64,000 nucleotides of DNA from Caenorhabditis elegans (Eukaryota; Nematoda; Chromadorea; Rhabditida; Rhabditidae). Positions 45,898 through 59,541 of this stretch are shown here, piece by piece. The position numbers and the translations under genes were made by a program. Location: the NCBI RefSeq assembly GCF_000002985.6, contig NC_003282.8, positions 496,001 through 560,000 of the forward strand, in the 5' to 3' direction. Numbering within the stretch: position 1 is the first letter of the stretch; every line of letters starts with the position of its first letter. A model generated the notes under the pieces. That model was not told the DNA's origin. It saw only the letters and a list, made by a program, of their open reading frames with translations, and did not search any database.

Positions 45898-48532
45898 CCG
45901 ACCGGGAATGGTTTAAGAAGCTTCAGAAGTTACAAGAGAAAATCCCACGTCATTGTAAATAAAACCTGAACTTTTATGCTTTTCATCAAAACTTAACGTT
46001 TGATCTCCAATTGGCTCCTCTGAAAAATGCTCTTTTATACAATTTTCAAAAGGATTTTCTTAGAATAACTCTTGTCTATTATTGCAACCTATAATAACCA
46101 GGAATGTCTAATTGGATGCGAAATAAATTCACACGGACTTATCGGGATCTTTCTCACTTTCTTTGTTTACTTGACCGCATCTAGATCCACCCGCAATACA
46201 CCACTTCCGTCAATATTACTCACGAATTCTTGGAAGTTTGATGCCAATTTCTTCAAATTAGGTGTTGAAGCCTGTGTTCTCTGTTTTCCAAATTTTGGTG
46301 TATTCAGACTTTAGCACTTTTAAGAAATTGCTCATTACTTGAATATTTTGTGGCTAGCGACAAGTTCATGAGTCTTACTATTAGTGCCTACGTACCTACG
46401 TGTAGTACCGCCAGTGTTTTTCACGGCGTAGGCAGCCTTGAAAGCACAAAGGCTTGTTTTATATTATTTTCTAGAATCTCAAATTTTCACTAGACAATCA
46501 TAAATTCATGTTCCGCTATGCAAACTGAAGTGTGGTGTTGAGAAAAAACATTTTTGAAAACAATTTTCCACTGATTACAAGTTTGGGTTGAATGGCACTG
46601 ACGCAGAAGGTGATGCGCGTGGGATTTTTGATATTTTAACGTTTAATTGAAGGTGTTCAAGCTTTGATTTACGCAAATCACAAAAAAAAGCTTTAAAAAC
46701 ATTTTCCTGTTTAGTCCGAAGTAGTAAAAATATATAAAGTAAGCACGAAAAAATAGTGCAACTTTGCAAGACTTTTTTCAGTTTTCAAAATTGATTCAAT
46801 CTAAATTTCTTTTTCCATTGCTGAAGCTATTTTCTCAAATTTAATGAACGTAGAACTCTGCAAAAACGATGTTTCATCAATATCTGACTGCTTAGAAATT
46901 TATCAAAAGTGCAAAAACTAAATTTGGAATGCATTGCATTCTACAGTACCCCTATACATTTTGACACATCTTCTCATTTTGTTTCAGAAAATGTAGATGA
47001 TTCTTGGATTTAGATCCAAAAAATTTGAACTTTGTATCAATCTTGCATGTTTGTACTCTTAGAAAACAAGCAAGGATGTCGTCAAAAAAATTATTTCCCA
47101 TTTTAAGGAAAACCTGAAAAATCGGAACAAGTTTTAAAGTTCAGTGAATTTTTAACTTAATTTTAACATTTATTTAGAAGTTTAAATTTTAGTTTTAAAG
47201 TAGAAATATAAAAAATCTTTCTAAGTATATTCACGGTTTGAAGAAAATTTCCAAATCGTAAAAAATACATTTTTCTGTAGTGTCAGAAAATGGAATCATC
47301 TGAAAAAAATTTCGATCTTCCAAAAAATAATATTTTTTATTATATTGAAAATTATTAACCGAACAAATTGTAAATTTTTTGAAAACAATATTCAAAAAAC
47401 CTGAACAATTTCGGTTATTGATTTTCCGAAAAAAAATTTAATTGAATTCTGATTGTTTTTCCCCAATTTTTTAGTGTTTTTTGAGAAAATTGGAACATTG
47501 AAAAATTATTTAAATTTCTAAAAAAAAAAATAATTTCAACAATTTACAAACAAGAAACTTTATTAAAAATTTGAAATTACTTATTAAAAAATCAAATAAC
47601 TTTTTTATTTTAAAATTTTACAAAAAAATTGATTTTCTGTTTTCAAAAAAAATTGTTTTTTTTCTAAATTTTCATTATTTTTTGTATTTTCTGAGGATAA
47701 TCCTAAAATCAGAGACTTAAAACTCCAAGAAAAAATTTGAAAATTCTGTAAACCATTTATTTTCATTTTCAAAAAGAAAACGACATACTTTGCACTAATC
47801 CTTCCGTTTCGGAAATTTTTTTAAAACTGAATTCAATAGAGAACATTGGCTCGCTGTTGTCAAATTTTCAGAAGATCTGACTTGTTTTTCTTGGGCTTAT
47901 TTCTTCCTTGCCAATTTTTTCTAAAATTGAAACTAAAATTGAAGGCTGCAAATCGTTGAAGCTCCCTGGTGTACTCGAATTGCACGGCTCAACATATTTA
48001 ATTATTAATGAATCACTCTTCCCGTTTTCCGGTTTCAAATAATTTTTTATTCTTTCCATCCAAATGTATCTCTTTTTATTTTCCATGTTTTCCCTTCTTC
48101 TCCTTCTTAACCATATTTTTGTCTATTTTTTGGCTATTATATAACCGGAGGGGACAAAACAACCTTTTTGGGAATTTTTTCTTGTTTCTAAAGGGGACAG
48201 TTGTGCATAACTAATTGAATCTGAGTTTAGCCTCCCTCACAATATTTTTTCAAAAGGGCTTTTGGTTTTGTTTTTTGTGTTTAAGTAAATCCTGTTTTTT
48301 GTGACTAATTTTCTGGAATTTAATCGTGTGTCAGGTGGATTTAGATTGAATCGAAAACTGGAAAACACGTGGCAGGTAATAGAACTTAAATGAAATTTAA
48401 AGCGAGTTTCTAAACAAAATAAACATCTGCCTTATTTGGAACTGATTGTGAGCTAGTCCCAGTTTAGAGAAACTTGAACCTACTTCATTTTATATTTTGA
48501 ATGAAGCCACAGAAATTATTGGAAACAATTAA
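45898..48532. other. AT-rich gene desert, nothing recognised
   Basis: Very AT-rich with homopolymer runs. A single GTGCCTACGTACC fragment lies near 46385. No open frame has splice or family support. Confidence 0.5.
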
Positions 48533-48861
48533 AAGAGGAGTAGCGCCAATGGGGAAAGTGTTTAAATCTACTCCTATGGCCCCAAAATGACCGAATATCG
48601 CAATAAAACTTTTCAAAAATAAGGGTTTTCCCTTTTATACTGTAATTTTGTTTTAGTTATTTGTATTAAAACATTGTAGAGCTCGGAACATGCGAAGTTA
48701 CTTTAAATTTTCTCAAATGCATATATTTTTAAAAATTTTAGAAATTTGCCAAAACGTTAACCGGAAATTATGAAAAATCTAAAATGTAGTGAAGTTTATT
48801 CGGTCGTTTTGGATTATTATAAGTGTATTTAGGCAGAATTCCCACTGATGCTACTCCACTT
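48533..48861. mobile_element. MITE with AGGTGGAGTAG-type ends, copy 2
   Basis: Starts AAGAGGAGTAGCGCCAATGG and ends CCCACTGATGCTACTCCACTT. The interior matches 33751-34109. Confidence 0.82.
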
Positions 48862-49924
48862 CTAAAAACAAGGCAAAAATGATTGAAATATTTTTTACGT
48901 TCTTGTGTAGTTGCTGCACCACTAAGTTTTTCCCGAGATTTAACTTTGATATGGTCAAAACGTGAATTATTGTTCTACCACTATTTTCATTTAATAAAAT
49001 AGATCTACATATAGTGCGATCTATATTTGTTACTTGGTACATAGGTGACGTACAGTCTTTACAAATTGCTCTGTGTCCCTCCCGCTTTCTGTGTGTCCAT
49101 GCCTAGCCGATGGGCGGCAGAGCAAAGAGCAAAGACTGTAGATTGCTATGTGCCAAGTTACATGTAGAGAAAGTAGAGATCGGACTATAGATAGGCCGAG
49201 CACGGCAAATTTCAAAAAAGAAGATTTGTACATTGGGGGGAGGCAATCTGCAACATCTAATAATCTGAAAATTTCGGAAATGTTCTACTATGCGTATATA
49301 GTGTATTTATATTAAATCCCAACTGACTATCCTCCACTTTTAATGAAAAATGACATAGAGATTTGAATTTTCCAATCTTCGACCACACAAAACTTCTACA
49401 AAAATAAATGTTCTAGTACCCCTTAATTTATTTCAGCCAAAATAATTCAATTCTAGTTAATTCAAAAACAAATGTGCCGTACTAATATTCAAATGAGTAT
49501 ATAAATCGAATATTAATTTGAAATAATTTTTTAAAAATATTTTTTCTCAGATCCCAAAGCACACCCAAACTTTATTCCAAGCACGTCAATAGGTCAAAAC
49601 GTTTCTACTTCATCCAAATTCATAAATTATTCCACAGTTTCTGAATAGAGTGTGAAAAAAAAATCCAAGTTTGATGAGTCAAAAATTCTCACTTCCATCT
49701 TCATACATTTTTCATAAATCAAAGTGTGTGGGGTTGAGACCTGGGGGCGGAGCATGCTCTTTTCAATTCCTTCTGTCTAGAGACATTTGCAAATAAGTTG
49801 TGTCTCGGTAAAGCACAAAGTTTGAAGTTTTTGAACAGGAAATCAGGTTCCATTTTATTTCGAAAGTTTCCATGTTCCTACCCACATAAATTTACAACAG
49901 TTTTGCCTCCTTTGGTTTATGCTC
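48862..49924. other. Intergenic DNA with repeat fragments
   Basis: A fragment of the hAT-type element at 5806 (GCCGAGCACGGCAAATTTCA) lies at about 49196-49215. A decayed MITE end (CTATCCTCCACTTTTAATG) lies near 49328-49346. No gene supported. Confidence 0.5.
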
Positions 49925-50105
49925 AGAAATAGGCTTAAACTAAGACATAGGCTTAGGTTTAGGCTAAGGCTTAGGGTTAGGCTGAGGCTTAGTCTTAGGC
50001 CTAGGTTTAGGCTTAGGCTTAGGCTTAGGCTTAAGCTCAGGTTCAGACTTAGGCTTAGGATTAGGATTAGGCTTAGGCTTAGGCTTAGACTTCGAACTTC
50101 AAGCT
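49925..50105 (+). repeat. Degenerate TTAGGC array
   Basis: GGCTTAGGCTTAGGCTTAGG and variants. The 67-codon Arg/Leu open frame over it is an artefact of the hexamer. Confidence 0.9.
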
Positions 50106-52301
50106 TAGGCCATCAAGACTAGGTATGCAAGCTCAGGCCCTCAGCCAACGCCCAAAGTTTATTTGATTGACTGTTTTCAATTTTTTTATTGCCCTCTTCA
50201 CAACTCCGCTGTTTTATTTAATTTTCAGATATTTTAAGCAAATATTTGCACATTTTCTTGTTTTCTTGTTCCAATGGGAGTATTGTTGTGATTCCCCTCC
50301 CTTCCACTACAATTCTCCCCTCCCTCCTCCTCCTTCTTGTTCCTTCAATTATTTTAATTCCTTGCCCCACTCTGTACATCCCGGCACGCAAACAATCCTG
50401 TTAAATTTTAATTTTGGATTCTAAGGTCTTCTGCATTTTACCACATAAACAAAAATAATTCAAGAGTTCCGTGCTCTTTGCTTTTTTGAGCTCTTTTTAT
50501 CTTTTCACTTTGCATCTAAATTCACTTTTATGATGTTCTTCCTGTGAGATTTCTGAATGCTTTTTCTGATTTCCAAAAAAAAAAAGCGAAAAGAGATAAA
50601 AAATGAACTTGGACAACCTTTTCCGAGTTTTTATGTCCTTATAGAAACTCACAAATGAATTTCATATATTTTTAAAAAATCCAAATAAAAAGTGTTTTGT
50701 GCTTCAACATCAAAATATATTTTTCCTCCAAAAGCTCCAAAATTTTAGAGTGATCAAAAAAATCAAAAATACATATCTGAGTCTAAAACGTCTACGTTTT
50801 TGTGGTCTTCTAACAATTTTCAGATTCTACGATATTTTTTATTTGTACACAATTTTCTCTTGAAATCTTAAAATTATCATGCAACCCTCTAAAACTAGGT
50901 TTTTTTCCTAGAAAAGCTTGGATACACCAAATTAGTATTTCTCCCACAATTCTGCACTTATCGGTACTTGAATCCATTAGGAAAATTTCATTCAAAATTT
51001 ACAATTCCAAGGATTTCTTTTCTGTTCTGAAAATCCAGAAGTAATTGACATTAAAATTTTTACGAAAAAAAATTGAAAATGTTTTCGAAAACCAAATTGC
51101 ACGTGAGTTTTGATTCGAACTTTCAGTGTGAAAGTGCTTTAAAAATTTCAGCTGCCTCACATTATGAATTAATGAATTTTTATGTTTTACTATGTTTGCC
51201 CCCTTTGAGATCTAAGAAAACTAAGATTTTTAGTTAGTGTTTTGTTTTTTTTTTCAAATCTGGATTTTTCGGCGAAAAACTCTACTTTCCTAGCAAATTT
51301 TTCAACTATGTTACGAACTTTTCCACCTTTTTTGTGTTTCAGCGGTGAGCAGCAATCGATTTTTTACGGTGATTCGGCAACACGGCAAATTGCCGGATTT
51401 AAAATTTCCGGCAAATCGGCCTACCGAAAAATTTTTGCACATTTTTTTTTGGAAATTTCAGAATTTCAACTCCAAATGGCAAAATTAAACGCATCCTATA
51501 AATGTTCCTACATTTATTTGGAAAAGTAAGCAAATTCAATGCAAAATATCTAAAGTAAATGGTAAAAAAAATTCAAAAAGGCACAGTTTACAATGTTTCC
51601 GTCTTAAAAAAATCCTCTAAACATATCCGGCAAATCTGATATCCGGCAAATTGGCAAATCGGCGTTTTGTCGGAATCGAAAATTTCCGGCAACATGACAA
51701 ACCGACAATATGCCGATTTGCCGAACGGCAATTGCATCCCTAATTTTTTCCGACTTTCTAGCGCATTTACTCATATTTTTATTTCAACTTTCCATTCTTC
51801 TTGGGGTATTCTCAACTTTTTTGATGCCTTGCAACAATTTTCTCGCATACTTTTCCCAATTTTCACCGCACTTCTGCCAACTTTCTAGCGTACTTTCAAG
51901 TCTTTCTAGCTCACATCGTCACATTCTCATCTTCTTTCTGACACTTTTTCTTCCTTTCTAGCTCACTTTTCTATGGCACTTTTCCAATTTTCTAGCGGTT
52001 ACCCAAAATTAATTAATCTCCTATAAGTATCATTATATCAAACTACAAGTTCAAACTACAAGGACCATAAAAAATAGCTGTAAAAATTTCAGATTTTATT
52101 GAATTTATTTTAGATTTTTTTAGCCTATTTTATGTTCCGAATGAATTAAATATGACAAATTGTTTTGAATATCCCTGTGTCCAATTGTATGTATTTATTT
52201 TTTTCGGGGAACTTTCCGGGCGTTTTCCAGGCGAATGGCGGGAAAATCATTGCTTATCAGACTCATTTTCAGACTTTTCTAATGATAATAATAAATTTCA
52301 G
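50106..52301. other. Upstream region of the receptor gene
   Basis: Mostly AT-rich. About 51344-51735 carries GGCAAATTGCCGG-type palindromes (ACGGCAAATTGCCGGA, CCGGCAAATCTGATATCCGG) and is probably a decayed member of the hAT-MITE families seen at 5806 and 54237. TTTCTAGC repeats follow (51750-51990). A TTTCAG lies directly before the receptor ATG. Confidence 0.55.
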
Positions 52302-55300
52302 ATGATCGAAATAAACGACACATGCGCCGAAGATCCTCCACAAGCTGATGCCTTTCGAATGATCCTCATAGTAATAATTGGTACAGTAGTATGCTCACTC
52401 GGAATTGTGCTCAACACCTTTCTGCTCCTTTCACTTCGCCGGCTAGACGTCTTCCGATCAAATATCCTTTACCTTTTTCTTCTGGCATGCCTTGACATTC
52501 TCGTAGAACTTTGCTTTATGGTAAGTCATTTTCAAATAGTAGTTACTAATCAAAACAATTCAATTAACCGTTGATTTCTGATAGTTTCCACCTGTTTTTT
52601 GACATTCAGGTGGAAAAAAATGTTTTGGAAATGTTTCCTGTGTTGGCATGACTGATTGAATCTAGACTAATTGTGTTTTAGTGGGTGAAGTGCTAACTGG
52701 TCATTTTGGAAAAGAAAATAGAAAAGGGTTTTTTGGTCAGGACGGCGGACCCGAGGGACTTTAAAAATTGATAGTTAGGCACGTAGGTACGTAGGCACAA
52801 AGGTAGGTAGGTAGACAGATAGATAGGTAGCTAGGTAGGTAGGTAGGCAGGTATGCAGTTACGTAGATAGGTATTTCATACGGGAAGTACATTGGTTGGT
52901 AAGTAGAGTAGATAGGTAGATAGGTAGGTAGGTAGGCAGGTAGATTGTTTGGTAGGTAGGTAGGCAGGTAGATTGTTTGGTTGGTCGGTATGAATGCACA
53001 AAGGTGTGCTTACCTATCATTAAAGCGATACTCTGAAAAATTGTCTATTGCCTTTTAAAAACTTCCTTTTTTTTTCACCCCAAAATTTATTTTTCTTACA
53101 GTTTTAAGCGTAAAAATGATTCCCAATTTTTGAGCGACTAATGCCTGCCTTGTGCCTACTTTACCTTAATAGGTACTCGGCACTCACCCCTGAAATCGTG
53201 CCTGATCACGATAATAAGCGTTAACTTGGTGAAAACGATTATTCAACAAAATTCTGAGAACGAAACTTTTGCAGCATAAAATTAAATTTTGATATAATAG
53301 ATTTGTAAGATCAAATACTGGTCGTCAGCTATAATTGTTTGCAAATTTTATACTATGTAACAGGATTTAGGCTTACCTATTTTGAAATTGTTGTACTAGC
53401 GGCTTACCTAATTTGAAATTGTTTGTTTCTGAAAATAGATTTAATTTTACAAAGTCAACAAATTACAACACAATAGAAAAACCAGATCTTATAATTAATA
53501 CCAAATACTTTTTATCCAAATCTCAACCTATTTCAGTTAATATTCCCGGCATCCCTAGTCTGGGACTATTTCCGAGTGGAGCTTCTCTACACATGTTGGC
53601 ACTTCTACATCAAATACGTGTCAACTGTTGGGCAAGTTCTAATCGCTGCATCGACACTTCTCATCGTGGCTGCATCTTTTGAACGCTACATTTGCTCCTT
53701 GAAATCTTCGATTCAATTTTCCCCGCAGAGACGATTTCTGTTCATTTCCATTGTTGGAGCATGCGCCCTTTTTATGAAAGGATCAGTATTTTTTGAGTTG
53801 GAATTGCAGTCACTTCCACATTGTCCACCATTTCAGAATTTGCGGTTGGATCTGTCAGAGATTACTAGAAGGTTTGCATATTTTAATTCTTGTGAAAAAA
53901 ATTACCTACCTACCTGCCTACCGGATCGCCGGTAGCAGGGTTTTCAGACAACAATTGTCTTAATTAAAACAAACAAACATATAATTATTGTCAAAAAAAC
54001 TAGTTTATTAACTTTATGAAATCGATTATAAAATCTTTGGAAAGTTCCAATTTTTTGAAAAATAAAACCTTAAAAGTCGATATTCGAAAAAAGGTAAAAA
54101 TTGAAAAAAAAATGAATTTTTCAGAAAATGAAAAGTTTTACATTTTACAGGATTTTCTCTTACATTTTTGGTAAATTGATAAATTTTCAAGTTGTCAAAA
54201 ATGCGGATTTTTTGAGTAATTGCTGTAGGTTCAAACCAGGGGTGCGCGGCAATTGGAAATTTCCGGCAATCTGCAATTTTGGCAATTGCCGAAGTTGCCG
54301 AAAATTCGATTGCCGAACGGCAATTGCTGCGCACCCCTGGTTCAAACCCCTAGAATGTTAAAATACAAACAGTTAAAACGTGATTAAAATCTAATAATCT
54401 TAGAAAAAACCTTTTTTATTGTCGAATTCCAAAATTAAATTTTGAGCTTTAATCTCTAATACTCCAGGACCAAAACCTATTTAATTTATGGCAAATTAAT
54501 TTTCAGCGAAAGCTACAAAACGATATGGATGTTCTGGTGTCGATCAATATTCAACGTTTTTCTTCCATTTTCACTTCTTCTGATTCTCAACTCCCTGACA
54601 ATAACCAACCTGAACAAGCTCCATTCAAACGGATTTCAGTCGGTTTTGGTTGAGGTGAGCACTTATTCGTTATGTATACACAGTTATTTTTGGTTCAAAA
54701 CCTGTACTTTTTTATTATTTTTTTGCCTGTGTGCTGCTGCTTATTGTTTCTTTGTGTTCTATTCAGAATCGGTGTCAAAGTATTGCAACAACTTCTGAGC
54801 TTCTTCCTGACAACCTGTCCTTCCAACCACTTCTCGGGACCTCACTCACCTCGTCAACTATCAACAGTTTTTCTTCGTTTAATGATGTGAGCTTTCTGCT
54901 GTTTATATTGCTTCGCACAGCTGCTTTAAGTTTATTTGGTTTTTTTGAGTTGCAGTAAAATATTGTGAACTTGAAAAATATTTATTTTCAGTGTGACTTT
55001 TTGAGTTAATGGCTAAAAACTTTACAGACTTTGGTTTAGAATCCGTTAAATATAAAATAAAGAAATATAGTTGGAGTATCATCAGAAAATATCCTAATAT
55101 CATAGTAAAACTATTTTTAAAAAATTTATTTTTTCGTTTTATTTACAGTTAAGAAGTGTCAGATTTCACCTATCATAATTTTAGAATTGGAGAAAACCAA
55201 GACAAATGTTGAAAACTGTATTATATATTCCAAATACATTCTAATTGGTCATACTTTGAAATCTACATTCTTGAAAAATTTGGAGCATTGCCAAAAACTA

Positions 55301-57186
55301 TGATTGAAAAATTTGTTTGAAAAATCTAGATTTTCTGGAGTTTTTTATAACCAGATTTGGTAATTTTGAACTATTTTAAATGGATTTGGAATTAATTTAC
55401 TTACGACAATCTAATTTTCCCATGTTCTCTGAAAAAACCGAAAAACTCGCATAAAAATTATTTTTAAAGTTTTCAATTTTGTTTTTCTTCCAAATTTTTG
55501 ATTTTTTTTCTAGGGAAAACTAAATTTGGTTGGTGAAAAATTCAACTTTTTCCATATACCTTTTTTTAATCTTTTCTGAAAATAATCAATGAATTGAAAA
55601 ACTTAAAAAAAAATACTGTTTAGATTTTTTGATTAAAAAATTGTTTCCAGATTTGTCAATGTTTTCCGAAATAAACCAAAAAATTTAAAACTAAACATTT
55701 CTCGTTTTTAGACTTTCTTTTCAAGAAGTTGAAATAAAGTTATCCTGGTGAAATATTAAGTGTGTAACTTTTTCCAATTTTTTTTGTTGAAAATTTAAAT
55801 AAAATATACACAATTTCATTTTTCTCAATAACGATCATACTAAATTGTGTCAAAAAACAAATAAACTGTGTCAACTTTTCAACTTCTCACTAAAAATCAA
55901 AAAATAATTCCCACTCCCCATTCCGAAATTTCAGCAAATGCCTAGCCTGCTCCGTCGCAATTCAGAGGCATGTGCAGCCCGTCGTCGGAAGCGCGACGCG
56001 ACACGCACGTTGGCAGCACTCATCACAATCTACCTGTTGACAAACACATTAAACCTACTGATAACAATTATGGAGTTTATCAATCCAGATGTGTTGGGCA
56101 GTTTAGGTGAAGGATGGACGTACAAGTGAGAGAAAGTTGACTGTTATCAGGTGATTAAATGATTAAATTATAGATACCTGGCCGACTTGTCTTCTGTGCT
56201 CACTATCTCATCAACTGCCTTCCGACTACCTGTCTATTTCCATTGTAATGGAGACATTCGCGCACAGATACGACACTTTGCAAAGGCTTGTTTTATTGAG
56301 CAGAATGAGAAAAAGAAATTGGTATGCATTGGGTTCAGAATGTCCATTAGGAAAAAAATTACTGAAAATATGTTTAAAGCTAGGTGAAATTCGTAAATTT
56401 TTGAAGTATAGTTTAAATTGAAAATTGCTGGAAATTGCCAACAAATTCTAAAAGCAACAATTTCGGCAATTAGGGCAATTCGGGCAATACCCAAAAACTT
56501 CAAAAACCTACAATTGCCGAAATTGTCAAAATTGCCGAATGATAATTTTTGGAATTTTCGGCGAAACTTGGAAATTTTTAAAAATTGCCGATATTGCCGA
56601 AAATACGAGTTGGCAGATCTTATTGTTAATTTTTGCCGGAATTACTCGTATTTTCGGCAATATCGGCAAATTAGCTAATAAAAAATATTTAAAATGGTAA
56701 CAAATTGCTGAATTTCTAGAGTTCGGCAACGAAATTTTGTCTGGTCTTGGCAATTACCAATTGGCAACAATTTCGGCAATTTTGGCAATACTGATTTTTG
56801 CCGAAAATGATTTTTTCGAGAATTTCCGATTTCCTGACCTTAAAATTTTTTGAAGATTGCCAAAATTATCGTTCTTTAAAATTTTTGGCAGTTGGTGATT
56901 TTGAAAATTGACAAATTTCAAAAGTTCTTATTATTTCCAAAAATAAACATATTCGGCCAAGGGCAACTCCGACAATTTTGGCAATTTTCACTATTGCCAG
57001 AAAAATGCATTCTTGTTAATTTCAAAATTGTCAATTGATGAAATTGCCCAAACTTCAAAAAATTTTAAAACCGAGCTCCCCTGCTTTGAAGCAACATTTT
57101 TAAAAGCAAACTTCATACTTCTATTTCAGAAAAAACTCACAATGCACCATCCAATTGTGTCCTCCTCCACGGAATCTGTCCTATGA
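52302..57186 (+). CDS. Rhodopsin-family seven-helix receptor
   Basis: Seven exons: 52302-52520, 53537-53871, 54507-54654, 54767-54886, 55935-56125, 56174-56321, 57130-57186; 405 codons, all in phase. The ATG directly follows AAATTTCAG, so trans-splicing is likely; a longer upstream frame from 52152 is less likely. Helices: TM1 MILIVIIGTVVCSLGIVLNT, TM2 ILYLFLLACLDILVELCF, TM3 after CWHFYIKYVSTVG and ending FERY (in place of DRY), TM4 FLFISIVGACALFM, TM5 IFNVFLPFSLLLILNSLTI, TM6 TLAALITIYLLTNTLNLLIT, TM7 VLTISSTAFRLPVYF (in place of NPxxY). The long third loop is basic (RRRKRDATR) with a Ser/Thr-rich part. It resembles the FMRFamide/neuropeptide receptor group of nematodes. Ligand unknown; the exact family member is not recognised. 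A hAT MITE lies in intron 2. Confidence 0.9.
52775..52995 (-). repeat. GTAG/GTAGGC repeats in receptor intron 1
   Basis: TAGGTAGGTAGGTAGGCAGG and AGGTAGATTGTTTGGT units, related to the GCCTAC family and more homogeneous than other copies. Confidence 0.85.
54229..54347. mobile_element. Short hAT-type MITE with exact 8-bp target duplication
   Basis: The element spans 54237-54339 (103 bp). It starts CAGGGGTGCGCGGCAATTG and ends CAATTGCTGCGCACCCCTG. GTTCAAAC flanks it exactly at 54229-54236 and 54340-54347. It shares its terminal CAGGGGTG with the element at 5806. Confidence 0.92.
56440..57060. repeat. GGCAATT-rich stretch in last receptor intron
   Basis: Repeated TCGGCAATTTTGGCAAT and AATTGCCGAAATT phrases, related to the GGCAA MITE interiors but without clean ends. 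Confidence 0.55.
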
Positions 57187-57521
57187 ACAAATTGACCAAT
57201 AGATACTCTCAATCAAAAGAAAAACGTGTATTTACTGTTTATTTTGTGTATATTTGAACTTTTGTGTAACACATACATATGTATAAATATTTTGGTGTTT
57301 GCTGGTACAAGTGGATGCAGGGAAAAGAGTTGCAAAAAGGAAGTAAAATTGTATAAAAACAGTATGATGGACAGATTTTGGAAGTGTAGAAAATACTATA
57401 AAATGAATTTTTTTCATAAAGCTTTGTAGTGGAAGTTTCAGGTCTCATAGAGTTGCCAAACTCTCCAAGAATATGGACTTTTTGAGTAACTTGGAGCATC
57501 ACTGGAGGATTAAAATAAATA

Positions 57522-57739
57522 CCGTTTTTCTTCTATTAGTATAGCCTCTCATCAATCGACTTTGTCGGCTTATATTTCAGCGGTTACAAAAAAATTTTTG
57601 ACACTTTCGAAAACAAGAGCATAACAATAGATTTGACAAAGATTTTGTCGTTTGAATTTTTGAAATATAGTTAAAGGCAACCGAGATATAAACGGTCAAA
57701 GTCGAGTAAGGGGGCCATACTAATAGAAGAAATACGGTA
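57522..57739. mobile_element. MITE with TACCGTTTTTCTTC ends
   Basis: Left end TACCGTTTTTCTTCTATTAG, right end CTAATAGAAGAAATACGGTA. Same terminal motif as 4133-4522 but a different interior. Confidence 0.82.
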
Positions 57740-58719
57740 CTATAATGTTTAAATATTAACAATGAAAACGCGTTCAAAATTATGATAGGTAGGTTTTTAC
57801 CATTTTTTCGATGCACCATGTTCAACTGAAAAAAAAACTAATTACAGATTAATGTGGAAACCAGGACCTCTCCAGATTCTAACTTCAAGCTTCCACATTT
57901 TCCGCATTTATAAACTTTCCGATCTTTGATCAATACTTTTTGAAAACTTATATTTCATATTAAAAACCCGATGATTCAACTGTTACACTATTCACTTTTT
58001 CCTCAGTTTTCCCTCAAATCAACTTTATAGTTTTTCCAAACATTAAAATATCTCTTCATTATTATTTCCCTTGCATTTTCCCCATCCATTGTTTTGATTA
58101 CCTCCCAGTCTGTGTCTCGAGTAATTTACAACATTTATCCCCCAAATGCATCTAAATAACCACCTGAGAAACTAGACGTGTCACAATGATTTATTGTTTC
58201 TATGGGTACTGCTCAATCAGATAACCAATGCTCTCACTTCTCGCGCGCAAACAATGTCCCTTTTTATCTGATGAGCCCCCCCCCCCCTAATCTTCAGGTA
58301 CACCTCTTACGTTGAGAGTGCTAAAAGTGTGTCTTTTGCTCTCTTGCTCCATTCCCAAATACTTAATTAACCATTCACCGATTTTATTTGTGCGTTGTTG
58401 TTTTTGAGAGAACGAGGTCTCTAAGAAATTCGAGAACACCCCTTACGACTACTAGTGTACAACTGAAAAAAGGTCTGGCTTTATTTGTGGTCAGGGAGAA
58501 TTTCTCGGGAAGATTACGGGGATTTCTCACGGGTATTTGGTTGGAAATTCTGGAAATTTTCAAAGATTTCTGGAAATTCTCATTTCGGAAAAAGTAGGAT
58601 TTTCGTAGATTGTTGTAGAATACATTTCTTGACAGCCAGGTGGCTTCAAGATTTGAAGAATTACTAAAAGTTGGAGTATTCTTGGCTTTTCTAAAAATTG
58701 TTCAACTTGAATAAATGTA
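57740..58719. other. Intergenic DNA with C12 tract
   Basis: A run of twelve C occupies 58276-58287. No gene is supported; ORFs at 58388-58667 are short and lack support. Confidence 0.5.
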
Positions 58720-58925
58720 GGCAGACATATATTTTTCCTACCTGCCGATATGCTTGCCTACTATGCCTCCCATATGCAAGCCTACCATGCCTAGCATATG
58801 TCTACGATATACCTACCTTCATAAGTGCCTACGCCACCCTCCTAGTAAGGTTTCCATGGTAGGCTGACACAGCTGTGCCTATTTTTAATGCCTACGTACC
58901 TACCTATCGCCTACCAGCCTATGTG
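58720..58925 (+). repeat. GCCTAC-type repeats
   Basis: TGCTTGCCTACTATGCCTCC and CATATGCAAGCCTACCATGC units. Confidence 0.78.
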
Positions 58926-59541
58926 CTTTTCACAAAAAGTTATACATGGCCCTTATTATTACCTTTAAAATTAGGCCGGAATTTCCCGATTTTTTCAAAA
59001 TTGGCTTACTCTCAAATTTTCTTACAATTAGACGTATCGTAAATGTTTGCATGTTTTTTCCAGTTTTATCAGTCTAAAAAATTTTTCAAATGAATAAAAA
59101 TTAATTTTAATGCTCCAATTGGTGCAAAGACCTTAAACAACCAACAATTAACTACCTGAACATAACCGGCGGCTCTTTGAGAGTCATCTTGCTCCATTTT
59201 CACCCCCACCCTGCTGTAAAACTTCTCCATCACCACCACAACCACCACTTTCTCAAACCCATTACAGTCTCTCTTTCTAAGTTTCCGCCATCTCCAAAAT
59301 AATTCCCATGTAATAATAATTTTTATAGGGGCAATTAACATTAACAATTTGTTCCTTCTTCCGTGACCCGTCTCACCTTTTCCACCTTTTTTTTTTGTTT
59401 CGCATCTGAAATTTTCCAACCTTGAAGCGTGAATGCGTGACTGCTTCTGCACAGATTAAGACCAGTAATGTCGAAAAGATATGAATGAACAAGTTAGTCA
59501 GGCTTAGTTTGTTTCTTTCGCAGTCTCGCCCGATCATGCCT
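58926..59541. other. Intergenic DNA, nothing recognised
   Basis: No supported gene or clean repeat. Confidence 0.5.

Noticed and set aside
49919..50122. Arg/Leu-rich 67-codon open frame
   Set aside because: It is a translation of the TTAGGC-type repeat; hexamers read as repeated dipeptides in any frame.
54237..54339. Possible structured RNA in the receptor intron
   Set aside because: The hairpin is explained by inverted repeats of a MITE with exact target duplications.
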